Assembly (NCBI GenBank): GCA_002449955.1
Contig: DJYD01000008.1
Coordinates: forward strand, 1 to 37,915
Length of the DNA: 37,915 nt
Direction: 5' to 3'
Origin: Lachnospiraceae bacterium UBA6987
Lineage (GTDB): Bacteria > Bacillota > Clostridia > Lachnospirales > Lachnospiraceae
In this document: one piece after another, positions 26,150 through 33,477 of the stretch
How positions within the stretch are numbered: position 1 is the first letter of the stretch
How the letters are laid out: each line of letters opens with the position of its first letter
Program-made: the position numbers and the translations under genes
The notes under the pieces: model-generated
Seen by the model: the letters and a program-made list of their open reading frames with translations, nothing else
Database searches by the model: none
Told to the model about the DNA's origin: nothing

Positions 26150-27103
26150 CTATTGGGTTCTTTTATTTTCCTTTTCTCTCATATAGTTTTTTATAACATC
26201 AAGTACAACAAGCTTAATATATGCTGCACATTCTGAGTAACGGTTGTCACAATTATCACCATGTGAAAAGGCGCTGCGAATGCTATATGCCTCACCAATT
26301 ATTTTTTTGCATGTATATCCACCGTAGCTCGGTTTTGCATATCTTTCACACAGGGCGATGCACTTTTGATTAGCTGATACTTTTCTACCGGTGTTCAAAA
26401 AATTCTTTAACGAGTCTTTCTTCTCTGCTGGAAGTGATGAGCTTTCTACATAATTGACCAACTTATCAAGAACACATAGAATATCCTGCTCTTTATCTCG
26501 ATTCTCGGATAAATGTTCAAGAAGCCCACAATAGATTGTCATTTTCATACCATACTCAAATGCACTCTCTGCAAGCATTATGGTGTTGAAGTATTCTTGT
26601 GCTTCCCGGCAATATGAGAAGTAATATACATCTGCATTATCAAAGCATAAATCTGAGTCGCGTCTTATGGTAAGCGAAGCCCTGAGAAAGCGATATTCAT
26701 CAAATTCATCTATTGATTGATCAACTTCGAAAACCCCAGGGCCAAGTTCCCCTCCTTGATAACGCTTGGTCCAAAAGAAAAATGACTCATCGCCACTATA
26801 GCCATTAACTTCAGGCTCTTCATCGTGAAACAAGCGTGTTTCATACGAGCTGCAACCCGCATCTGCTATCGGAAACCCATGCCACACAAGTTCATAGAAT
26901 AAAGAGACATATAACTGTTTTGCACACTGCAAGGCATCAATTGCACTTTCAAATACGCCAGCTATGATATGATAGGTGAAATCATTGCAAAACTTCCAAC
27001 GATATTCGATACTACCATTCTGTTTTATGAAATGCCACACATTTTTCTCATATGGACTTTCGTCATTAGCAAGTTGTACAGCAGCATGTGCAACATAGGC
27101 CAT
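26150..27103 (-). CDS. Apea-type HEPN domain protein (putative RNase effector)
   Basis: A 317-aa soluble protein. Its C-terminal region carries IIGEAYSIRSAFSHGD, with Arg276 and His281 in the R-x4-H spacing and local sequence of Apea-like HEPN domains, often RNases in defence systems. The helical stretch before it (about 175-275, AQEYFNTIMLAESAFEYGMKM and on) fits the HEPN four-helix core. The first 150 residues are unrecognised, with many Phe/Tyr/Asp. The ATG at 27103 follows GGGAG nine bases upstream; an ATG at 27133 has no ribosome site. It lies 148 bases after the AlbA_2 gene, separated by a degenerate repeat. AT-rich compared with the core genome. Confidence 0.7.
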   Translation of the reverse strand: MAYVAHAAVQLANDESPYEKNVWHFIKQNGSIEYRWKFCNDFTYHIIAGVFESAIDALQCAKQLYVSLFYELVWHGFPIADAGCSSYETRLFHDEEPEVNGYSGDESFFFWTKRYQGGELGPGVFEVDQSIDEFDEYRFLRASLTIRRDSDLCFDNADVYYFSYCREAQEYFNTIMLAESAFEYGMKMTIYCGLLEHLSENRDKEQDILCVLDKLVNYVESSSLPAEKKDSLKNFLNTGRKVSANQKCIALCERYAKPSYGGYTCKKIIGEAYSIRSAFSHGDNCDNRYSECAAYIKLVVLDVIKNYMREKENKRTQ

Positions 27104-27165
27104 AAAAACAATCTCCCTTTGAACACCTATCATAAGCGGTAGAACACTGGATAATCAAATCAATC

Positions 27166-27239
27166 GATACACCAACTGAACAAGGCAATATAACAACTGA
27201 AAGACTTGATACACCAACTATGCAATTGATAGACCAAGT
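27166..27239. repeat. Degenerate short repeat cluster between the AlbA_2 and HEPN genes
   Basis: GATACACCAACT occurs at 27166-27177 and 27208-27219, and GATAGACCAAGT at 27228-27239. The minus strand read in two frames gives LVYQ-type repeats, the plus strand DTPT-type repeats. Like the 12-base repeat it may be a decayed linker of a lost gene, or an operator set. Confidence 0.5.
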
Positions 27240-27251
27240 ACTTCAGTATAA

Positions 27252-29000
27252 TCACAATTGTCCTTTCAATTGATAAATCACATGCCTTCCCTTCCGAACC
27301 ATAACAACCAGATCAGCTTTAATCAGTCTTCCAAGTGCCACATTAGCCCCTTGCTGGGTATTAATTCTTGTAATATCTAATACTTGATTTGCTGTGATGA
27401 ATCCATTGGCTCGAATATAATTATATATGGCCTTGTCAGTATCGTTTTTTAAGGAAACACTGTTTGTCTGAATATCTGTTAATTCCATCTGCTCTGGCTG
27501 AATAACATATTCTTCATTCAGATGGTAGCTAGTCCACCTTCCCTTCCTGTCAGGAATCAGCATTTTGTTTCCTACTAGCCCTGCCAAAATATGACCAATA
27601 TCAATGCTATGAAGATCCAACATTGACTGGAGTCTAGTATTAGTAACCGTTCCTTCAAGATAAGCCGTTCCAAGAATTATCTGCTCGTTGTTTGACAAAC
27701 GATTATACGCTGCCCCAAATAGTTTTACAAGATAATCCGTACACTCCTGGGGCATAAGAGAAATCATCCATAATTTGAGTTCAACCAAATGTAAATCTAC
27801 GTCTTCGCTCAAATCCGGCTTTCTCCAGTTTTCTTCGCCCCAAGCATTTAAAATTGTCGGAAAACCGGAACCAATATTGTCGCCAACTCCTATCATACGG
27901 AAAAATGTTTGAATATGAGGATTTCTGGCCACTGAATGACCGCCCTCATAAATATCTTGCACAGGAAGTTTTAAACTACCCGGGTTAGAGAAGACAAATC
28001 CTTTATCCGACTTTACGATTTTAAGGATGCCGGTAACCATGTAATCACTATGGATCATCATATTAACAACAGCCTCACGGATGGCCTTGTGAACTGGCGT
28101 ATCATCCACTCGTAGCATTCCCTCTAAACGGAAAGGACGCTTTATTCCGGAAACCAGTTTCGGCATAACTTGTCGCATGAAGTTGTACAGATTGTTTTCC
28201 CACATACCATCATAGGTAATACGATCACTCCAACGGCTCCCGGGAAGAAGATTACTCTGATCAATATAGTCCATGCGTATATTGGAGAAGCGTTCACGTA
28301 CCGCTTCACCTTTTCCAAACAGTAGAAGACCCGCTGCCGTCAACCACCATTTACCTGTTGTCCGGTCTTTTATGTAACCGCCCATTTTATAAAGGAACTC
28401 TTGATCATCCAAACTGTTCCATACATGATCTGGATTCTGGTGTTCAAACTCAATTCGATATGAACGAAGCGCATTCATATCAATGTCTTCCATTGTATAG
28501 CCATCTAAAATGGTTCCGTCACTTCCGGAATCATTTGCGTCGCGCAGCATGGCTTTTACTTCTTCTTCGGTACAGTGATAGTCTCCCTCATGATTTCGCT
28601 TATAGCTGCCTTTCATAGGATTATCATTCAGATATACCGGTCGTTGATTATACTTTGCACGAGGAACATGAACCCATATAATGGTTTCACCTTTTATGGA
28701 ACATGTCCCTACATCAGAATCAACAAGAATATTGCTGCTGACCTTATTACTATTAACAGTATTCCAGAAGTCTTTTATTCGTTGATCGGGATTCTTTATT
28801 GTTTGGAATACAAACCGGCGTTCAAAATCCGTTTCTTTTACATGTTCCTCTATGCCAAAAAGAATCACTCCACCATCTGTATTTGCAAAAGAGGAATACG
28901 TTTCCCAGACTGAATTCGGCAAAGTCGTTTCAGCCTTTTTACACTCCAGATGGATGTGTTCGCCGTACTGTAGCAATTCCAAGACATCTTGTTCAGTCAT
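27252..29000 (-). CDS. AlbA_2 domain protein with ATPase-like (HATPase_c_4) module
   Basis: A 582-aa protein of the Schlafen/AlbA_2 plus HATPase_c_4 type, often annotated as RecG-like or transcriptional regulator. N-terminal AlbA_2 domain (about 8-135) with HIHLECKKA and YSSFANTDGGVILFGIEE. The middle (about 300-430) has AIREAVVNMMIHSDY and GVGDNIGSGFPTI, the ATP-binding-like motifs of this family. The C-terminal 140 residues hold winged-helix-like segments (DKAIYNYIRANGFITANQVLDI). The start at 29000 has AAAGGAG six bases upstream; a frame back to 29105 crosses the repeat array and is rejected. Such proteins regulate or accompany defence and toxin loci. Function here unknown; it sits between the hsd operon and a HEPN gene. 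Confidence 0.8.
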   Translation of the reverse strand: MTEQDVLELLQYGEHIHLECKKAETTLPNSVWETYSSFANTDGGVILFGIEEHVKETDFERRFVFQTIKNPDQRIKDFWNTVNSNKVSSNILVDSDVGTCSIKGETIIWVHVPRAKYNQRPVYLNDNPMKGSYKRNHEGDYHCTEEEVKAMLRDANDSGSDGTILDGYTMEDIDMNALRSYRIEFEHQNPDHVWNSLDDQEFLYKMGGYIKDRTTGKWWLTAAGLLLFGKGEAVRERFSNIRMDYIDQSNLLPGSRWSDRITYDGMWENNLYNFMRQVMPKLVSGIKRPFRLEGMLRVDDTPVHKAIREAVVNMMIHSDYMVTGILKIVKSDKGFVFSNPGSLKLPVQDIYEGGHSVARNPHIQTFFRMIGVGDNIGSGFPTILNAWGEENWRKPDLSEDVDLHLVELKLWMISLMPQECTDYLVKLFGAAYNRLSNNEQIILGTAYLEGTVTNTRLQSMLDLHSIDIGHILAGLVGNKMLIPDRKGRWTSYHLNEEYVIQPEQMELTDIQTNSVSLKNDTDKAIYNYIRANGFITANQVLDITRINTQQGANVALGRLIKADLVVMVRKGRHVIYQLKGQL

Positions 29001-29334
29001 GATGTACTCCTTTACTAACGATTTCACTACTTCGCAAGCAGGGCAAACCCTTACAGGTTCGCTAATTGGCAAGCAGTGCATTGCCGTCCATATTGTACTT
29101 GGCAAGCAATGTAGACTCGTAAGAGTCTACGCATTTCTGCACCAAGTCCTGCTATGCTTACAGAACTTGGCGAGCAGTATTCCGATCCGGATCGGAACCC
29201 CTTTCGCCAAATCCGGCTTGTTGGGATAATCCCAAACCCTTATGATCGCACAAGTGCGAGCTGCGCGCCTTTCGACGCTTCATACAAATGCAAAAATCGG
29301 TTTTTGCAGATTTCAGATCCTCATCGTTTTCAAA
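29001..29334. repeat. Array of TTGGCAAGCA repeats and hairpins
   Basis: No gene in this 334-base gap. Four copies of a 10-base motif: TTCGCAAGCA (29031), TTGGCAAGCA (29066 and 29099) and TTGGCGAGCA (29167), spaced 35, 33 and 68 bases. Hairpins follow: arms GTAGACTC/GAGTCTAC (29111-29130), perfect palindrome TTCCGATCCGGATCGGAA (29180-29197), TTGGGAT-A-ATCCCAA (29221-29235), TCGCAC-AA-GTGCGA (29246-29259) and the terminator at 29289-29308. No clear promoter was recognised. Confidence 0.75.
29289..29308 (-). terminator. Terminator after the GIY-YIG gene
   Basis: TGCAAAAA-TCGG-TTTTTGCA: eight-base stem with tetraloop, 27 bases past the GIY-YIG stop, followed by TTTGTAT on the minus strand. It likely ends the hsd operon transcript. 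Confidence 0.6.
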
Positions 29335-30168
29335 TTATAGGTCTTTGAGCTTAGTCCCGTCTGCGGTTTTCCAGTCAACATTACCGTTGGACGTATGCCC
29401 CAAAATCACAGCAGACGCCGCCGATGGTGCTTTAAACTCATAATCTCTGGTGAATACTCGATCAGAAATTGTTCCATCTTTGATCAGAGCATTTCGAAGA
29501 TTATAGTACGATTTCCCCTTTGTCTCCAAAGAAGGAATTGTATGATCGGAAACGGTGGAACCTTCCAAAACCGTCAATCCTCCGGCGCTTACAAATCCTT
29601 TTGCAGAAGCTCCGGATCCTTTGCAGTACAGGTAAATCGTCTCATCGTTCGCCTTGGGGACTGGCACCAGCACCTTATAGCCCAAAGTATTGATGAGGAT
29701 TTTTACGTTATCGATAAACTCCTCCATGCTGGCAATCTGGGCTTCTTTCAAAACGGTATTCTTGTATGTATTCTTCGTAAGAACCGTATATCGTCCGCAT
29801 TCTTTTGCGATCTCGACAAAACGATTTTCGAGATACCGGATCAGTGCCTTGTTCAGATCTCTACCGACAAAGATGACAGCCGTATTCCAGTAATATTTCT
29901 CTTTTCCGGATTGGAAATCCCGGAGATGCTGCGTCAGGCGGTCCAGCACATTCTCCGCTTCGCCAATATATACGGAATCGGTTCCATTTTCTTCCTGACA
30001 AATCAGGAAATAGACTCCCACGCCTTTGATATCACCCCGATCACACGCAGCTACTTCTGTCCGCGGAATCTTGATTGCTTTCCCATTCCAGTTTGACAGT
30101 TCTGCGGTGATCAGACTCTCTGCCGTCCCGTTCACAAGGAACAATTCAATAGCTTTTCCATGTACCAT
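29335..30168 (-). CDS. GIY-YIG nuclease-family protein with DUF4357
   Basis: A 277-aa protein. Residues about 50-120 form a GIY-YIG nuclease domain: GVY at 51-53, YIG at 67-69, Arg77 and Glu114 match the catalytic set. The C-terminal about 90 residues are DUF4357-like (SAGGLTVLEGSTV and APSAASAVILGHTSNGNVDW), a domain common in proteins encoded with restriction systems. The ATG at 30168 is chosen because AAGGAG lies eight bases before it; TTG at 30174 would be too close. It follows hsdR by 12 bases, so it belongs to the hsd operon. It might nick or cut invading DNA, perhaps with HsdR. Last gene of the operon. Confidence 0.85.
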   Translation of the reverse strand: MVHGKAIELFLVNGTAESLITAELSNWNGKAIKIPRTEVAACDRGDIKGVGVYFLICQEENGTDSVYIGEAENVLDRLTQHLRDFQSGKEKYYWNTAVIFVGRDLNKALIRYLENRFVEIAKECGRYTVLTKNTYKNTVLKEAQIASMEEFIDNVKILINTLGYKVLVPVPKANDETIYLYCKGSGASAKGFVSAGGLTVLEGSTVSDHTIPSLETKGKSYYNLRNALIKDGTISDRVFTRDYEFKAPSAASAVILGHTSNGNVDWKTADGTKLKDL

Positions 30169-30180
30169 TCCCAATACTCC

Positions 30181-33100
30181 TTACGCAGCTAATGCATTCG
30201 CATTGATCTGTTCAATAACCTTCCTAATCCCCATCCATATGGTTAAATCATCAAAAACCTCTACGATACTCCCCTGATCAGTAAACGGTGTTTCCTGCAA
30301 CACCGAAAGGTCTTTCATCAGGCCGTTTCGCACAATATACTCCACAATTTGATTCACAAAATAGATCTGCCGGCTATCGAGTTTCGTATTGTTCAGGTAT
30401 TCCGCAAAAGCGGCCTTGGCAGCATTCATATCCAGGCCTACGATTTCCCTTACAAACTCTCCTAAAGGCTTGTGACCAAACTCCGCTTCGTAATCCTGCT
30501 TGGTTCCCAGTTCATTCCACAGAATATCTTCCAGTTCCTCCACGTCTGACTCTGTCAACGGAACGTTGCTCTTCAATTTGGCAATGGCTGCGTTGTCCTG
30601 ATGCTGGCGGATATAGTATTCCGCCTTGGCCTTGTAGTTCTTCAAGTCATCATTCTCCAGCTCGGACTCCTTCCAGTCAAGCGAAAGAATCTCGTCATCA
30701 AAGTCTGTATTATAGATGATCTTGCTGGTCGGAATATACTTCATCAGATCCCGCAGACTCTCGCGAATATGCTCAAATTCATCAATTCCAGCATTATCTA
30801 GATAAGCCGTGTGCAGGATCTTGTCGATCAGATCCGCCTGCATCATGATCTCCGGAATATTGGCTACGCTTGCTACAGCAGCGACTTTTTTGAGCAGATC
30901 GTTCCTACCGCGATTATACTTTTTCCCGGCCAAGTATGCCAGTTCGATGCCGTAAAGCAGGGCGTCAAACCGCAATGCCTTCGCATCGTCTTCATCCGGT
31001 TCAACGAGTGGAGCAAGTTCTTCCCGTACCAGCAAAGTATCTGCGTAAGTCAAACCCGTATATCCCTCTTCCATCACATACTGGTCAACATAACGCAGAT
31101 GTTGCCGGACAGCAAAGTTGTCGCGATTCAGTTCCCGCACTTTACGCGTCATTTCACTGACCAGCCATTTGCGAAATGCGATCAGTTCAGGCGTCTGGAA
31201 CTGAAGTTCCTGGAGCTTGTAGGATAGTTCAAATTGCAGACCGAAAATAGCCCCTTGAAGCGCGATCATATTAGCCGAAGGCTTACCTTTATTCATCCGG
31301 AAAAACTCGAAGTTTCCGCAGAAATCAAAGATATAGAACTTCGTCTTATCCTTCCCATCGATCAGTCCCGGGCAAAGCCTGGTGCCACGGCCGATCATCT
31401 GCCAGAACTTGGCTTTGCTCATGACTTTCTTGAAGAAAACCAGATTCAGAACTTCCGGCACGTCGATACCGGTGTCCAGCATATCGACGGAAATGGCAAT
31501 CTGCGGCAGCTTTTTCGGGTCGGAGAATTCGTCGATGGCGCTCTGGGCATAAGTCATGTAATTGTCTATGACTTTCGCGTAGCCGACCAGATGCGGATAT
31601 TCTTTCCCGAACACTTCCAGGATCTTTTCTGCATGTGTGTGGTTTTTAGCGAAGATGATCGACTTACCGATCTTATTGCCGTAATCGATTTTCAGTCCCT
31701 CTGTCATGAAAATATGCAGCACGGCCCGAATGGTATCTTCATTGAAGATCCATTCATTGAGAGCGGAAGAGGCAATACTTTCCGGAAGCTCGCCGTTCTC
31801 ATCTTCAAAGGTGTCTTCGTACGCTTCTTTGTCCTCATCGGACAGATCGTCGTAAACGATGCCCTGCTGGATGAATTTGAGAACTGTTTCCACCGATACG
31901 AAATCCACAAGATAGCCGTCCTTTACTGCCTGCGCCAGCTCATAGCCGTAGGTCGGGACACCGTTTTCCAGCTCGAAAACGGCATAGGTGTTCTTGTCAA
32001 TTTCATCCTTTGGCGTGGCCGTCAGACCCACCAGCGGCGCATCAAAGTAATTGAAGATATCCTTGTATTTGTTGTAGATCGACCGGTGGGCTTCATCGCA
32101 GATCACCAGATCGAAATGGCCGCAGGAGAACAGCTTGCCCTCCTCATCCCGCACAGAGTCGATGCAGTTCATCATCGTCTGGTAGGTGGAGAACACACCG
32201 TGTGCTGTATAGTTGTCCTTCTCCTCGCAGAGGTTCGTGACGGACAGATCCGGCAGCAGATTCACAAAGTTCCGCTTCGCCTGGGTCACCAGGGAATTCC
32301 GGTCCGCCAGGAACAGCACGTTTTTGATCCACCCCTGCTCCAGCAGCACTTTCACCAGAGCAATGACCGTCCGGGTCTTGCCCGAGCCGGTGGCCATGAC
32401 CAGCAACGCCTTGCGGCGGTTCTTCTGCCCGAATGCGTCGCACACGGCCTTGATGGCCGCTTCCTGATAGTAGCGGCCGGCAATCTGCTTGTCCACTACG
32501 ATGTATTTCAAACTGGAGCGCATGCTCTGCAGATTGAAGAGCTTTTCCAGATCGCGCTTGGAGTAGAACGCGGCAACCTTCCGCTCCGGGTACTGGTTGT
32601 CCACGATGCGGGTATCAAAACCGTTGGTGAGGAACACCACCGGACGTCGGCCCTGTTTTTTCTCAATCAGATCTGCGTACAGCTTGGACTGCTGGCGGCC
32701 CTTGGCCACGTCCACACAGGTTCGCTTGGCTTCAATCACTGCCAGGATCCGCCCGTCATCGCCCATCAGCACATAATCCGCATAGCCCACCTCGGATTTG
32801 TTGGGCATGCCGGGGATCTCATACTCATTGATCCAGTTCTTCCCCTCGATCCAGCCGGCGTCCTCCAGCATGGCGTCGATATAGAGCTTGCGGGTCTTGT
32901 ATTCGGAGATATCCAGAGGCTTCGGGACATAAGTCTGTTGCTGCTCGGCTCGGCGGGCAGTCAGCTCCTCCCGCAGGGCAACGTTTTCTGCCATCAGCTC
33001 TTCCAGCTTCAGCTCCGCCTCGGTATCGATGACCTGCACGGCTGCAGGAGGCTCCTGCTCCAACAGGGAAGGATCGTATGTACCTTCCTGATAATCATCA

Positions 33101-33477
33101 GCATAGCAGTATGCCACAAAATCCAGGAAGATATAGAGATTCTCCAGACACAGCGCCGCCTGCTCTTTTGTGATCCTTCTACCTGCATGAGCGGCGGCGT
33201 TGCCGGTCTTCCGGATATAGTCCATGCGGCGAAGCAAATTGTCATCCACGATATCTCGGAATTCATCCGTGTTCATCAGGCTGATGAGATTGTCCTGATA
33301 GGGCATCACCAGCGCGGCGTCAACGGAATACATCCACTTGACCGCGGATTCCATGGCTCTTCGGCAATTCAGCACGCAAGCCGCCGGATCGATCTGGTAG
33401 ATGCGTTCTGCAGCTGCAGCCGGTTCCGCAAACGAGGCGAAGTCCTGTTCTTTTGTGAAGAGGTCAAAGTTGGTCAT
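30181..33477 (-). CDS. hsdR: Type I restriction endonuclease subunit R
   Basis: Restriction motor and nuclease of the type I R-M complex. The 1098-aa protein begins with an extra DUF4145-like helical domain (about 1-130) carrying R89 and NAAAH (N93, H97), then a coiled-coil-like stretch (150-180). The HsdR nuclease domain shows D234, E249 and K251 (YADYVL and AVIEAKRT). Motor: Walker A ATGSGKT (362-368), DEAHRS, VGLTATP, and the second RecA domain with GIDVPEVLNLVFFKKV and MIGRGTRLCPG. The rest is the C-terminal helical HsdM/S contact region. The start at 33477 has GAGAGG ten bases upstream and overlaps the 562-aa gene by 14 bases. The N-terminal half is more GC-rich than the C-terminal half. 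Confidence 0.95.
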   Translation of the reverse strand: MTNFDLFTKEQDFASFAEPAAAAERIYQIDPAACVLNCRRAMESAVKWMYSVDAALVMPYQDNLISLMNTDEFRDIVDDNLLRRMDYIRKTGNAAAHAGRRITKEQAALCLENLYIFLDFVAYCYADDYQEGTYDPSLLEQEPPAAVQVIDTEAELKLEELMAENVALREELTARRAEQQQTYVPKPLDISEYKTRKLYIDAMLEDAGWIEGKNWINEYEIPGMPNKSEVGYADYVLMGDDGRILAVIEAKRTCVDVAKGRQQSKLYADLIEKKQGRRPVVFLTNGFDTRIVDNQYPERKVAAFYSKRDLEKLFNLQSMRSSLKYIVVDKQIAGRYYQEAAIKAVCDAFGQKNRRKALLVMATGSGKTRTVIALVKVLLEQGWIKNVLFLADRNSLVTQAKRNFVNLLPDLSVTNLCEEKDNYTAHGVFSTYQTMMNCIDSVRDEEGKLFSCGHFDLVICDEAHRSIYNKYKDIFNYFDAPLVGLTATPKDEIDKNTYAVFELENGVPTYGYELAQAVKDGYLVDFVSVETVLKFIQQGIVYDDLSDEDKEAYEDTFEDENGELPESIASSALNEWIFNEDTIRAVLHIFMTEGLKIDYGNKIGKSIIFAKNHTHAEKILEVFGKEYPHLVGYAKVIDNYMTYAQSAIDEFSDPKKLPQIAISVDMLDTGIDVPEVLNLVFFKKVMSKAKFWQMIGRGTRLCPGLIDGKDKTKFYIFDFCGNFEFFRMNKGKPSANMIALQGAIFGLQFELSYKLQELQFQTPELIAFRKWLVSEMTRKVRELNRDNFAVRQHLRYVDQYVMEEGYTGLTYADTLLVREELAPLVEPDEDDAKALRFDALLYGIELAYLAGKKYNRGRNDLLKKVAAVASVANIPEIMMQADLIDKILHTAYLDNAGIDEFEHIRESLRDLMKYIPTSKIIYNTDFDDEILSLDWKESELENDDLKNYKAKAEYYIRQHQDNAAIAKLKSNVPLTESDVEELEDILWNELGTKQDYEAEFGHKPLGEFVREIVGLDMNAAKAAFAEYLNNTKLDSRQIYFVNQIVEYIVRNGLMKDLSVLQETPFTDQGSIVEVFDDLTIWMGIRKVIEQINANALAA

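Noticed and set aside
29001..29334. CRISPR array
   Set aside because: The repeats are only 10 bases, are imperfect and irregularly spaced, and the intervals are palindromic; no cas genes are present.
29001..29334. Retron non-coding RNA
   Set aside because: Hairpins are present but there is no reverse transcriptase gene anywhere in the window.
28852..29348. Small plus-strand frames (125 and 64 aa) across the repeat array
   Set aside because: They cross palindromes, have no ribosome site and partly oppose the AlbA_2 gene.
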